Shown: piece after piece, positions 8,375 through 17,471 of the stretch
Layout of the letters: the number at the start of each line of letters is the position of its first letter
Position numbering within the stretch: position 1 is the stretch's first letter
Origin: an uncultured Bartonella sp.
GTDB lineage: Bacteria; Pseudomonadota; Alphaproteobacteria; Rhizobiales; Rhizobiaceae
Length of the DNA: 64,000 bases
NCBI GenBank assembly: GCA_946478235.1
Contig: CAMLBF010000007.1
Coordinates: 1-64,000, forward strand
Direction of reading: 5' to 3'
Position numbers and translations under genes: made by a program
Notes under the pieces: generated by a model
The model's input: only the letters and a program-made list of their open reading frames with translations
Told to the model about the DNA's origin: nothing
Databases searched by the model: none

Positions 8375-9317
8375 AACAAAATCCTATAAATCAATATTTA
8401 TAATTCTTATCTTATCCGCAGTAGCAGTTGTTGCGCTTTATCTATCATGGAATATTACCGCAACGATCCTGCCTTTTCGTCTCAATAAATTGATATCCTT
8501 GATATTGATTGCTTATACAATCGCGGTATCGACAATATTATTTCAAACCGTATCCAACAACCGTATTCTAACACCGTCCATTATGGGCTTTGATCAGCTT
8601 TATATTCTTATTCAAACTGTTATTGTTTATTTTATCGGCACAACGCACATACCCGGAGTAAGTGAAGAACTACAATTCATTGTTGTTTCCTTGATATTGA
8701 TTTTATTTTCGACTGTTTTGTTCAGTTGGCTTTTTTCTGGAAGTATCAAAGGGCTTCATATGACACTGCTTATCGGTGTCGTTTTCGGTGGTTTATTTTT
8801 TAGTTTGCGTATGCTGATGCAATTGCAATTAAATCCCGATGAGGCGGTCAATCTTACCGATGTTATGTTCGCCAATTTCAACCGCTTTAACACGGGCTTG
8901 ATCGGTATTTCATCAATCATTGTTATTGTCGTTTCGCTGATTGGTTGGCGAATGCGGTATCTTTTTGATGTGTTATCTCTTGGGCGGGACACAGCAATCA
9001 ACCTTGGCGTAGACTATCGTACAAAAGTAACACGCATTCTGATTATGATTTCGATACTTGTTTCGATTTCGACAGCCTTAGTTGGCCCAGTTACATTTTT
9101 TGGCTTGCTGGTGGCAAGCCTTGCCTATCAATTTGCTCCCAATGGCAAACATATAACCGTTATACCGGTCGCAGTATTATTGTCGATAATATTTCTCGTC
9201 GGTGGTCAATTTGTTCTCGAACAATTATTCAATATGGCTGGCCGCTTGAGTTTTATCATAGAATTTTTAGGCGGACTTGTCTTTTTAACCTTATTGATGA
9301 AGGGAAAACTAAGGTGA
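8367..9317 (+). CDS. ceuC: Iron-siderophore ABC transporter permease, CeuC/VctG-like
   Basis: A second FecCD-type permease of 316 residues, highly hydrophobic, with the conserved GPVTFFGLLVASLAYQ segment near residue 240. It would pair with the preceding permease as a heterodimer. The start is assigned to TTG 8367, preceded by GGTGGAGGA and overlapping the last 8 bp of the upstream gene; the open frame begins earlier at 8319, wholly inside that gene. The stop overlaps the start of the ATPase gene (GTGA). Confidence 0.87.
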   Translation: MDKTKSYKSIFIILILSAVAVVALYLSWNITATILPFRLNKLISLILIAYTIAVSTILFQTVSNNRILTPSIMGFDQLYILIQTVIVYFIGTTHIPGVSEELQFIVVSLILILFSTVLFSWLFSGSIKGLHMTLLIGVVFGGLFFSLRMLMQLQLNPDEAVNLTDVMFANFNRFNTGLIGISSIIVIVVSLIGWRMRYLFDVLSLGRDTAINLGVDYRTKVTRILIMISILVSISTALVGPVTFFGLLVASLAYQFAPNGKHITVIPVAVLLSIIFLVGGQFVLEQLFNMAGRLSFIIEFLGGLVFLTLLMKGKLR

Positions 9318-10072
9318 TCGAAATTGGTCATGTTTCCAAAAGTTACGATGAAAATATTATCATCGAGGATCTTTCCTTATCAATTCCCAAAGGTGGAATA
9401 GTTTCGATTATTGGTGCCAATGGTGCCGGAAAATCCACACTTCTAACAATGATAAGTCGCCTTATCCCCATTGATAGCGGTTTAATAACAGTTGATGGCA
9501 TGGACGTAACCAAAACACCAGGTGAGGTATTTGCAAAGCGTTTATCCATTTTACGACAAGATAATAATCTAACCGCCAGATTAACAGTTGAGGATCTTGT
9601 CAGCTTTGGCCGCTACCCCTACTCGCATGGTCGGTTAAACAAAAATGATCGCCAATATATTGATAGTGCAATCCGCTATCTTGGGCTTGATGATTTCAGG
9701 ACACGGTTTTTAGATGAGTTATCTGGTGGACAAAGACAACGTGCCTTTGTCGCCATGGTTATTTGTCAGGATACCGATTATGTGCTGCTCGACGAACCAC
9801 TGAACAATCTTGATATGACACATTCTGTGTCAATGATGAAACAGTTACGCAAAGCCGCTGACGAACTCGGTAAAACCATCGTTCTGGTGATGCATGATAT
9901 CAATTTTGCATCATGCTATTCCGACCTCATTATCGCATTGAAAAATGGAAAACTGGTCTATGCTGCACCACCAGCTGAAATTATGAAACCAGATGTTCTT
10001 AAAGAAATTTATGACATGGATATTAATGTCAAAGAGATCGATGGCAAGCAGATAGCTGTTTATTACATGTAG
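9314..10072 (+). CDS. ceuD: Iron-siderophore ABC transporter ATPase, CeuD/VctC-like
   Basis: A 252-residue ABC ATPase that powers the two permeases from the cytosol. Walker A is GANGAGKST at residues 34-42, the signature is LSGGQRQR at 136-143, Walker B is YVLLDEP near 156-162, and the switch histidine is His194 in VMHDINF. It starts at GTG 9314, overlapping the permease stop by 4 bp, and closes the operon. Together with the upstream genes it gives a complete outer-membrane to cytosol import route. No ferric-siderophore reductase is visible nearby. Confidence 0.92.
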   Translation: MIEIGHVSKSYDENIIIEDLSLSIPKGGIVSIIGANGAGKSTLLTMISRLIPIDSGLITVDGMDVTKTPGEVFAKRLSILRQDNNLTARLTVEDLVSFGRYPYSHGRLNKNDRQYIDSAIRYLGLDDFRTRFLDELSGGQRQRAFVAMVICQDTDYVLLDEPLNNLDMTHSVSMMKQLRKAADELGKTIVLVMHDINFASCYSDLIIALKNGKLVYAAPPAEIMKPDVLKEIYDMDINVKEIDGKQIAVYYM

Positions 10073-10389
10073 ATAAAAACAGTTGAGATCACTGCCTGTA
10101 ACCTCAGTTCATAAACGGATATTCGCTTTATAATATCCCAAGTGCCTAGGCATAAAAGTGGCTTAAGCATAAAGCGATTGCAACATTTTCTAGCGAGACT
10201 ACCCACTTTGATGATTGGGTTGAAATGAACTCAAACGAGCGCCGGTGCAAAATCTCCATTAAATGAGAAGCGCTCATTATGCACCGGTAAGATGCCCCAA
10301 CAATCGACCGTAACAGCTTCATTAACCGCGATGATGCGACATCTACAGATCAATGATGCAATATCTATCGATCGATAGTGCAAAGCTCA
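10073..10389. other. Convergent intergenic region with hairpins and a 22-bp repeat
   Basis: No gene is seen. The outer stem CCGGTGCA (10242-10249) / TGCACCGG (10280-10287) encloses a second hairpin AATGAG / CTCATT (10262-10278). A degenerate 22-bp repeat sits at 10331-10374, and a perfect 14-bp palindrome CTATCGATCGATAG at 10365-10378. The region lies between the ends of two convergent genes, so 3'-end processing or termination is the simplest role. Confidence 0.55.
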
Positions 10390-12030
10390 TTAACTGCTGG
10401 TAAAACGTGTTTCCAACAGGTCAACTTCTCTAATAAATTTGGTTGTTGCTTCCTCAGACAATTGGTGACGCCGTCCAAAAGCAAAATAGGTTTGCCGTTC
10501 TGCTTTCAATGCTTCCAAACGCAATTTGCGTTCAATTTCTGCAATATTACGAGCAAGGTCTGCATCGGCATCCGTAACATTTTGTGAAACCAAACGTTCA
10601 CGATAAGTCGCCATAACGCGTGCCGCGGCCGTTGTATAAAGGTCGGCGTCACTGCGCCCCTCACCCAAATTATGCACAGCCTGCTCCACTGCTTTAATTG
10701 CCGCCTCAGCAGCAGCAACACGTGCGCGCTCTTCTTCCTTTTGATGCGAAGGTTCTGGCGGTAATTCTAAGCCTTTCAACAGATATGGCAATGAGACACT
10801 GGCCGTAATAAGCGAGATTAAAATAACACCCGTTGCCAAGAATATTGCCAAATCACGCGCGGGAAATGGCGTACCGTCTGGTAAAAACAGTGGAAGCGTC
10901 AAGACACCTGCTAGCGTAACCGTTCCGCGAACACCTGCCAATGAGGTTGCTGCAACCAAACGCCAGCTTGGGACAAATGGTGTTTGACCTTTTCTAGAGG
11001 CCTTGGCTAAGGTAAACCTCAAGGATACCCATACCCATATAAAACGCAGTACAGCCAACGTGATATTGATGGCAAGAACATAAACAATCAACCAGAGTGG
11101 GTCATGATGTCCGGTTTCCTGCACAACAACAGCAGCGCTGCTGATAATATGAGGCAGCTGCTCACCAAGGATAACGAAAATAACACCATTGGCGACAAAT
11201 TGCACCGTATCCCATACAGCTAAACGGCGAATACGTGTTAATGCCAAATTGCGTAAACCATCTTCCGTATAGCTCATGGAAACACCGGCTGCTACAGCGG
11301 CTAAAATGCCGGATGCATCAACATGCTCTGCGGCAAGATATGCCGCAAAAGGTATCAAGATGCTGATAACAATGTGGGATCCGGTTTCTTCACCAAATTT
11401 AGTGTTCCAGAAATTGCTGATCCATGTGACACAGAACGTGGTTGCCGCACCAATAAAAAGGCCGGCAATTGCAGTCCATAAAAATGTGCCAAACGCTGCC
11501 AATAGAGAAAAACTACCCGTCATTGCCGCGGCAACAGCAAAGCGCATACTGACCAAGCCTGACGCATCATTCAAAAGGGATTCCCCCTCCAAAATGTGCA
11601 TAAGCCGTTTAGGAATTGGAACACGTTTGGCAATTGCTGATACGGCGACAGGGTCTGTTGGGGACACGATAGCGGCAAGCGCAAACGCTACAGCCAACGG
11701 CATGGTCGGAATGATCCAATAGGTAAAGAAGCCAACACCCAACACGGTGAAAACAACAAGTCCAAGTGCCATTTCCAACACGGTCCAGCGATCACGCTTC
11801 AACCCGTCTTTTGGTATGCGCCAGCCATCAAGAAATAGTAATGGCGGTAGGAATAATAGGAAAAAAAGTTCTGGACGAAGTTTAACGCCCATATCGCCAG
11901 CTGAAGAGACGACGACACCCACCGCAATCTGGATAAGAGGAAGTGGAATAGGAAGCGGTAGAGCCCGCGAAATTGCCCCACTTATGATCACAGCGACCAG
12001 CAAGATCAATATGACAACGACGGATTCCAC
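10390..12030 (-). CDS. CPA1-family Na+/H+ antiporter, YjcE/NhaP-like
   Basis: An integral membrane cation/proton antiporter of about 546 residues, resembling E. coli YjcE. The transport core has LPLPLIQIAVG, FLPPLLFLDGW and the ion-binding regions SPTDPVAVSAI and LEGESLLNDASGLV. About 12 hydrophobic helices are followed by a charged cytosolic tail of roughly 130 residues rich in Glu, Arg and Ala. The frame opens at ATG 12069, but that codon has no ribosome site. GTG 12030 is preceded by AAAGG and aligns with the normal start of YjcE, so it was chosen. It is a single-gene unit. Confidence 0.88.
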   Translation of the reverse strand: MESVVVILILLVAVIISGAISRALPLPIPLPLIQIAVGVVVSSAGDMGVKLRPELFFLLFLPPLLFLDGWRIPKDGLKRDRWTVLEMALGLVVFTVLGVGFFTYWIIPTMPLAVAFALAAIVSPTDPVAVSAIAKRVPIPKRLMHILEGESLLNDASGLVSMRFAVAAAMTGSFSLLAAFGTFLWTAIAGLFIGAATTFCVTWISNFWNTKFGEETGSHIVISILIPFAAYLAAEHVDASGILAAVAAGVSMSYTEDGLRNLALTRIRRLAVWDTVQFVANGVIFVILGEQLPHIISSAAVVVQETGHHDPLWLIVYVLAINITLAVLRFIWVWVSLRFTLAKASRKGQTPFVPSWRLVAATSLAGVRGTVTLAGVLTLPLFLPDGTPFPARDLAIFLATGVILISLITASVSLPYLLKGLELPPEPSHQKEEERARVAAAEAAIKAVEQAVHNLGEGRSDADLYTTAAARVMATYRERLVSQNVTDADADLARNIAEIERKLRLEALKAERQTYFAFGRRHQLSEEATTKFIREVDLLETRFTSS

Positions 12031-13097
12031 TTCTGATAACACCTTTCCATTAGACTGCTTTGACCGCATTAAAACCGCGAACAGTTTCTATAAGATAAAT
12101 AAAATTCAAATAGCTTTAATTTTCATAAATTTTTATAAATGTAATGGTGTAAAAAAATGGTAATAAATAGACAGTTTTATCCACTTTAACGCCAAAAAAT
12201 AAAAAGTATGGAAAAATATTTCTCATTTTTTGAAAACGAACAGCGATATTCGCTAAAATGGCCTGTATTATAGAATCAAAATCACGAGCCTTAAAACCTG
12301 ATTAGCCTAAAAAATGATTCAATAAAAATGACGGCGTAATTTTCTGAACGAAATGATTGCTTAACCGAATAATATTTCTCCTCTTAAATAATAAAATTTC
12401 TTCCTGTTTTAACAAAGTGGCATGCAAGCAGTCCCTGTCATAATTTGTGCGGAATAACCCCAAAATATAACCTACGGTCTATCTGATTTTTACAAAATAG
12501 TAGGAACAGAATTTTTAAAATCGGCGTTCAGCTATCGCTAGAGACCAACAGGTTCATGAAACAACTGTTGAAATAAAAACACTGTAGCAATTTTTACCAA
12601 GACAATTTGTATTGTTAGGTACTTGATATGTTCTATTATCAAGTGTTTGATATGTTTTATTATCAAGCGTTTGGTATGTTTTATCGTCAGGCGTTTGGCA
12701 TATTTTATGGTCACGCTTTCGACATGGGGCAACAATCCCATTAAAATTCCTAGCATCTTGAATAGTGATTTTTATCCGCTAGTTGCAACATAGCCGGACA
12801 GTTAGTTTGTAGACGAGTTTGTCTTTGTCTCATGACTTTTTAATTACAAAAATTGACCAAAGCGCATAAGTCAGCTGAGAGAGTAGCTATACAACTTGAT
12901 ACCGGTAATTTTATTAGTTCACTATGTTAAACTGAATTTTGTAATGTATTATAATAACTTATAATGTGTTATTGTAAAAAGCATGAGCATAGGGTTGTGT
13001 TTCACTAGACATTCGCTTTATTATCGTAGATAAGCGAACAACACTTGGATATCTAACTTGCTTTCGCAAAGTCTTTTCCTTTGAATAATAAGAAGAA
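12031..13097. other. About 1 kb intergenic region without recognised genes
   Basis: This AT-rich region lies between the divergent antiporter and esterase genes. The only ordered feature is a 24-bp tandem repeat at 12625-12720. A 72-codon leftward frame spans the repeat, but it has no recognisable homology and its coding look follows from the 24-bp period being a multiple of three. The promoter of the esterase gene should lie near 13000-13080. Confidence 0.55.
12625..12720. repeat. 24-bp tandem repeat, four copies
   Basis: Four adjoining 24-bp units begin at 12625, 12649, 12673 and 12697. The shared pattern is G-R-Y-ATRTTYTAT..TCA.GYGTTT. The unit nearest the esterase is the most diverged. 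Read leftwards, the array encodes an 8-residue repeat of the form (I/T)IKH-x-K-x-L. Confidence 0.88.
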
Positions 13098-14030
13098 ATG
13101 ATCAATAGAAGAAACTTTCTAAAAACAACACTTGCTGTTGGTACAAGTACGATTTTGCCGTCATTTGCTTGGGCAGAGCAGAATTTTACAAGAGTAGCCT
13201 TATGGAAAGGAACACCGCCAGGTGGTGGTGGCCCTAAAGGTGCAATGCATGTTAACTTATGGGGTAGCGTACGTAATATTATTACCCCGATGATAGATCT
13301 TTATCTACCAGCAGGTACCCCCAAAGCTGCAATGCTTGTCGCGGCCGGTGGCGGTTACACCCAAATCTCAATAAAAAGGGAAGCTGTTACTGCTGCCAAT
13401 TGGCTGACAGCACGCGGTATTGCCGCGGCAGTGCTTTATTACCGCTTACCAAAAGAAAATTGGAATGCCGGTGCACTTGCACCATTGCAAGATGCACAAC
13501 GTGCATTGCGTATGCTAAATAGTGGTAAACTTGTACCTGGTATCGCAAAGAAGCACATTGGTGTGCTGGGGTTTTCGGCAGGTGGTCACCTCATGGCGAT
13601 GGCATCGGTCTGTCCAACATTTAAATCCTATCCAGCAGAAGATGCGATTGACAATATTGTTCCTCAAGCCGCATTCAGCGCATTGGCTTATCCGGTTATT
13701 ACCGTTGAGCCCCCTTATGATAATACGTCCACAAAAAAGGTACTTGTAGGCAAAACGCCAACACCACAACAAAGTGCATTTTGGTCTGTTCAAACGCATG
13801 TGACAAAAAGTTGCCCGCCAACCTTTCTTGTACACGCACTCAACGATCCAATATCAAACCAACAAAATACTGCGATTATGGAAGCTGCCTGTAAAAAAGT
13901 GGGCGTGCCAGTGGAACGCCATGTTTTTCCGTCTGGTGGCCATGGCTTTAGCATGGGGCAACCAAACTCACCAACAGCCAACTGGCCGTTATTGTTGGAA
14001 AAGTGGCTTAAACGTAATAGCATTATATAA
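13098..14030 (+). CDS. Tat-exported alpha/beta hydrolase (acetyl-esterase/BD-FAE-like)
   Basis: A 310-residue predicted periplasmic esterase. The N-terminus NRRNFLKTT followed by a hydrophobic stretch and SFAWAEQ is a twin-arginine signal, so the enzyme is probably exported folded. The hydrolase core has the oxyanion segment AAGGGY, nucleophile Ser160 in GFSAGG, an acid in HALNDPIS and the catalytic His in GGHGFSMG. The family includes acetylxylan and feruloyl esterases and Aes-type enzymes; the substrate here is unknown. It stands alone. A 20-bp perfect palindrome covers its stop codon. Confidence 0.85.
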   Translation: MINRRNFLKTTLAVGTSTILPSFAWAEQNFTRVALWKGTPPGGGGPKGAMHVNLWGSVRNIITPMIDLYLPAGTPKAAMLVAAGGGYTQISIKREAVTAANWLTARGIAAAVLYYRLPKENWNAGALAPLQDAQRALRMLNSGKLVPGIAKKHIGVLGFSAGGHLMAMASVCPTFKSYPAEDAIDNIVPQAAFSALAYPVITVEPPYDNTSTKKVLVGKTPTPQQSAFWSVQTHVTKSCPPTFLVHALNDPISNQQNTAIMEAACKKVGVPVERHVFPSGGHGFSMGQPNSPTANWPLLLEKWLKRNSII

Positions 14031-14036
14031 TGCTAT
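14017..14036. repeat. 20-bp perfect palindrome over a stop codon
   Basis: ATAGCATTATATAATGCTAT is perfectly self-complementary and covers the last codons and the TAA stop (14028-14030) of the esterase gene. It could fold into a short AU-rich hairpin or act as a protein site. No T-run follows. Confidence 0.7.
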
Positions 14037-14229
14037 GATGAGATATTGGATATTTCCACATATCATCTGAAGCGAAGCATAATGAGGCGCATTCTTGCGC
14101 AATAAAATTATCTGCCTTAGGCAAATAAAACAAACGCCTTAATAATGATAATTTTCGTTTTTTAAAGAGACAAAACAATTGGGCAGCTTGCAGGAAAAAA
14201 CTTCAAAACGTTGTGGTTTTTGGCGGTAC

Positions 14230-14306
14230 TGGTCGGAGTGAAAGGATTTGAACCTTCGACCCCCTCGTCCCGAACGAGGTGCGCTACCAGTCTGCGCTAC
14301 ACTCCG
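14230..14306 (-). tRNA. tRNA-Pro (anticodon CGG)
   Basis: On the minus strand the sequence folds into a full cloverleaf. The 7-bp acceptor is CGGAGTG/CACTCCG with discriminator A and an encoded CCA. The D arm is of the AGCGCAGACTGGTAGCGC type, the anticodon stem is CCTCG/CGAGG with loop TTCGGGA (anticodon CGG), and the T arm contains GGTTCAAATCC. Length is 77 nt. Confidence 0.96.
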
Positions 14307-14459
14307 ATAATTTAATGGCTGGTTTATACAATTGCGCCAATACCATCGCAAGTGTTTTTTGTAAAAAACACTTTTCGTATTTCATTGGTAAAGTTAAACC
14401 TTGAAAAGCGTCCATAACAAATCTATCCATCGTAAGATGAAGAGTTTAGGAATAGACAT

Positions 14460-16721
14460 ATGACTGAAAAAATTATCAGTTTTATTATGAGTGGCGGTGT
14501 TGGTACGCGCCTCTGGCCTCTATCAAGAGAAGACTTTCCTAAACAATTCCATGACTTGTCTGGCAAAGGGTCAATGGTATCGCGCACAGTAAAACGTTTA
14601 AATTCACGTTACAATGTCGCTGATCCCATTTATCTTATTTCGTCGGAAAACCATGAATATCGGTTACGTCAGGATATAGCAGGATTGCCGCTTAATGGTG
14701 GTTGTCCAGTTTTTGAACCAATTGGCCGCAACACGGCCGCAGCAGTTGCCTTGGCAACACAAATTACACTCGCAGACTATGGTGATGCACTTATATTGGT
14801 GGTTCCATCAGACCATGAAATTTCAACAGACACAGATTTTTGGAATACTGTTGAAGCAGGCATGGCAGCCGCTCGTGCTGGGCGCATTGTGGTATTTGGT
14901 GTTCCGCCAACAAAACCCGAAACGGGTTATGGATATGTTGAAATAGGCCAACAGAACAATGATGTTTATGACGTTATCCGCTTCGTTGAAAAACCGGACA
15001 CAAAAACAGCCGTAAAATATCTCGAATCCGGTCGTTTTCTATGGAACTCTGGCATTTTTCTGTTTTCAGCCTCGACAATGGAAAAGGCATTTAAGACATT
15101 TCAACCTGAAATATGGGACAAAACACACGCGGCGCTCAATACCGCCCATACTGATGTTTCCGGCAAGTGGCTGGACTATGATCTCTATTCGGCAATTCCA
15201 TCCAATTCTGTCGATTATGCAATTATGGAGCATATTAAGGATATTGCTCTTGTTCCCGCGCGGTTTCATTGGAACGATCTAGGCTCGTGGCAATCATTGC
15301 TAGATCAACAATCCAGTTTGACACCTGCCGATAAAGACGGCAACGTCATTATGGGTGATGTTGTCGCCATAAATTGCAAAGGCAGCTATCTACGCTCAGA
15401 AACGGGCTTGCTTTCTGCCGTAGGGTTAAACAACATGGCTGTTGTGGCAACGACAGATGCAACCTTTGTTGCACCCGTTAAAGAAAGCCAGAATGTCCGC
15501 GAGGTTGTTGCTACACTCGAAAAAGCGGGTCGGCTGGAAACAAAATTTACACCAGCCGCCGACAAGATACCGCGCAGTGGCGCCTATCTTACACGTGTTG
15601 AACATTGGTTGTTTTCTGAAGCCTTGCCATTATGGTCAACGCGTGGCGTTGACGATCAAGGAGGGTTTTATGAAGCATTGAAATTCGATGCCATGCCCGT
15701 ATTGCGTCATAAACGCATGCGCACAATGGCAAGGCAGATTTATGCCTTTGCCATGGCTGGAGAAATGGGGTGGGATGGTCCTTATACCGATCTGATAGAT
15801 CATGGTTTGCATTTCATCACCCGTTCAGGGCGGACTGATAATGGTGGTTGGGCTTCGGTTCTTGGGCGCGATGGCTCTATCATTGATAAAACAGAAGATT
15901 GTTACGATCAGGCTTGTGTACTGCTTGCTTTGGCACATGCACACCGCATAGGCAATAAACAGGCACTTCCATTGGCAATAGAAACATTTGCTTTTCTTGA
16001 CAATTATTTGGCAGACAAGCACGGCAGAGGCTTTATAGAAAGCACTCAAACGGATCCGACATATCGCTACCGCCGTTCTAATCCGCATATGCATCTATTG
16101 GAAAGCTTTTTGGCATGGTACGATGTCACTGGTGACAAAGACTATCTGCAACGCGCCTCCCATATTGTCGAATTATTCAAACAACATTTTTTTGATGACG
16201 ATACATGGACTCTTGCGGAATATTATGAAACCGATTGGCAAAGAGCCAAAAACGCTGAAGGAGATATTTGTGAACCTGGCCATCATTTTGAATGGTCATC
16301 TCTGCTTATTGATTTTTCTAACAAAACAAATGACCGAAGTGTTATAAAACTAGCCAAAAAACTATATGCATCAACCATTGCCAATGGTTTGAACAGGGCA
16401 ACTGGCCTTGCTTATAATACAATATCAAGGCACGGTTTGCCGATAAATACCAATTCTAGAAGTTGGCCACAAACAGAAGCAATCAAGGCTGCATTGGCAC
16501 TTGATGGCAATGATGGTCCTGACTTGAAACCCGAAATTGAAGCACGTGTCGGCAGGCTCTTTCGCTGGCATATCGAAGCAGCCCCAAAAGGTTTATGGAT
16601 TGATCTTATTTCAGAAAATGGTCGTGCTATTGCCGAAGATGTTCCAGCATCAATATTTTATCATATGATAACGGCACTTACCCAATATTGGAAATTTGCC
16701 CAGCAATGCAAAAATAAATAG
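14460..16721 (+). CDS. Mannose-1-phosphate guanylyltransferase fused to an AGE-family epimerase/isomerase
   Basis: A 753-residue two-domain cytosolic enzyme. Residues 1 to about 350 form a GDP-mannose pyrophosphorylase: SGGVGTRLWPLSRE, PKQF, VPSDHE, FVEKP and NSGIFLF. From about residue 375 an N-acylglucosamine 2-epimerase-type (alpha/alpha)6 barrel begins (VEHWLFSEALPLWSTRGVD, GGFYEALKFD), probably supplying mannose-6-phosphate isomerase activity. The usual GMP partner domain is a cupin-type PMI, so this is a different solution for the same pathway. It would feed GDP-mannose to surface polysaccharide. ATG 14460 follows AGGAA. The gene is monocistronic. Confidence 0.88.
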   Translation: MTEKIISFIMSGGVGTRLWPLSREDFPKQFHDLSGKGSMVSRTVKRLNSRYNVADPIYLISSENHEYRLRQDIAGLPLNGGCPVFEPIGRNTAAAVALATQITLADYGDALILVVPSDHEISTDTDFWNTVEAGMAAARAGRIVVFGVPPTKPETGYGYVEIGQQNNDVYDVIRFVEKPDTKTAVKYLESGRFLWNSGIFLFSASTMEKAFKTFQPEIWDKTHAALNTAHTDVSGKWLDYDLYSAIPSNSVDYAIMEHIKDIALVPARFHWNDLGSWQSLLDQQSSLTPADKDGNVIMGDVVAINCKGSYLRSETGLLSAVGLNNMAVVATTDATFVAPVKESQNVREVVATLEKAGRLETKFTPAADKIPRSGAYLTRVEHWLFSEALPLWSTRGVDDQGGFYEALKFDAMPVLRHKRMRTMARQIYAFAMAGEMGWDGPYTDLIDHGLHFITRSGRTDNGGWASVLGRDGSIIDKTEDCYDQACVLLALAHAHRIGNKQALPLAIETFAFLDNYLADKHGRGFIESTQTDPTYRYRRSNPHMHLLESFLAWYDVTGDKDYLQRASHIVELFKQHFFDDDTWTLAEYYETDWQRAKNAEGDICEPGHHFEWSSLLIDFSNKTNDRSVIKLAKKLYASTIANGLNRATGLAYNTISRHGLPINTNSRSWPQTEAIKAALALDGNDGPDLKPEIEARVGRLFRWHIEAAPKGLWIDLISENGRAIAEDVPASIFYHMITALTQYWKFAQQCKNK

Positions 16722-16893
16722 TCGGGCCAAAACAAACAATCAGGCAAAGCAAATAATTGGATAGGTTCATGACCTCATAGGCTTATGCTTCAAAACCGAT
16801 AAAAGGCAATTAGTCTTAAATTTTGAATACTGATACAAGCGATCGCTAATTTATCAATTTGGTATTTCTGATCTTACAATTCATCACACATAA

Positions 16894-16932
16894 AAAATGC
16901 CTGCATCTTTTGTGAAGCAGGCATTTTATTTT
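16894..16932 (-). terminator. Bidirectional rho-independent terminator
   Basis: An 11-bp stem AAAATGCCTGC / GCAGGCATTTT flanked by A-rich and T-rich sequence lies between the convergent ManC-AGE gene and the small secreted-protein gene. The position suits both strands; it directly follows the stop of the leftward gene. Confidence 0.85.
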
Positions 16933-16950
16933 ACCGAAAATCAAATACTC

Positions 16951-17241
16951 TTAACGCCAGTAACGATAATATCTCGGTTGTGGGCGATGATGCCAGTAGC
17001 GTGGATCATGATATGGTCTATAACGCGGTGGCGGTGGTGGTGGTGGACCACGGAAATGATGTCTTGGACCACGATAATCAGGTCTCGGAGGTGGCATCGG
17101 CCTATCTCTACGGTGATCATAGTGCCGATCGTGACCAGCACTTAATATTACACCGGGATAAGGCTCAGCATTTGCTGTAAGAGCACCACAGAGAGGAATG
17201 AATAGTGCAAGGCTTACAAAAAAAGCTAACATTTTTTTCAT
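16951..17241 (-). CDS. Small exported His/Pro/Arg/Tyr-rich protein
   Basis: A 96-residue protein with a good Sec signal (MKKMLAFFVSLALFIPLCG, cleavage near TANAEP). The mature part of about 70 residues is almost wholly His, Pro, Arg, Tyr, Gly and Asp, with a run of seven prolines and many HH, RY and YW pairs. Such composition suggests a disordered periplasmic or surface peptide able to bind metal or polyanions, but no family is recognised. The start follows AGAAGGA and the gene ends at a strong terminator, so it looks like a genuine single-gene unit. Confidence 0.75.
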   Translation of the reverse strand: MKKMLAFFVSLALFIPLCGALTANAEPYPGVILSAGHDRHYDHRRDRPMPPPRPDYRGPRHHFRGPPPPPPPRYRPYHDPRYWHHRPQPRYYRYWR

Positions 17242-17471
17242 AACAGAAATATCCTTCTCTTAATGAGCCCATTTTACCTTTTGATAAATGAACTCTTCCT
17301 GAATAACCTGTTTATTTTCCGTTCATATTCAATTTTATAAACAATATAATAAATTGGCTAACAGGTAGATATTTCTACTTTTATCCCGTTTGGTCGCTAT
17401 ATTCAATGACAATATATGCTTAAATCCATATATAGGCTTAATCGCGTATATAGGCTCAAAAAAGTTCAATA

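Noticed and set aside
11276-11722. Rightward frame inside the antiporter gene
   Set aside because: It is antisense to a gene with clear transport motifs; its Ala/Thr/Lys-rich product is typical of shadow frames.
12625-12720. Possible CRISPR array
   Set aside because: The units adjoin with no spacers and drift gradually; no cas gene is in the window. The same holds for the arrays at 20093, 32140, 37801 and 62281.
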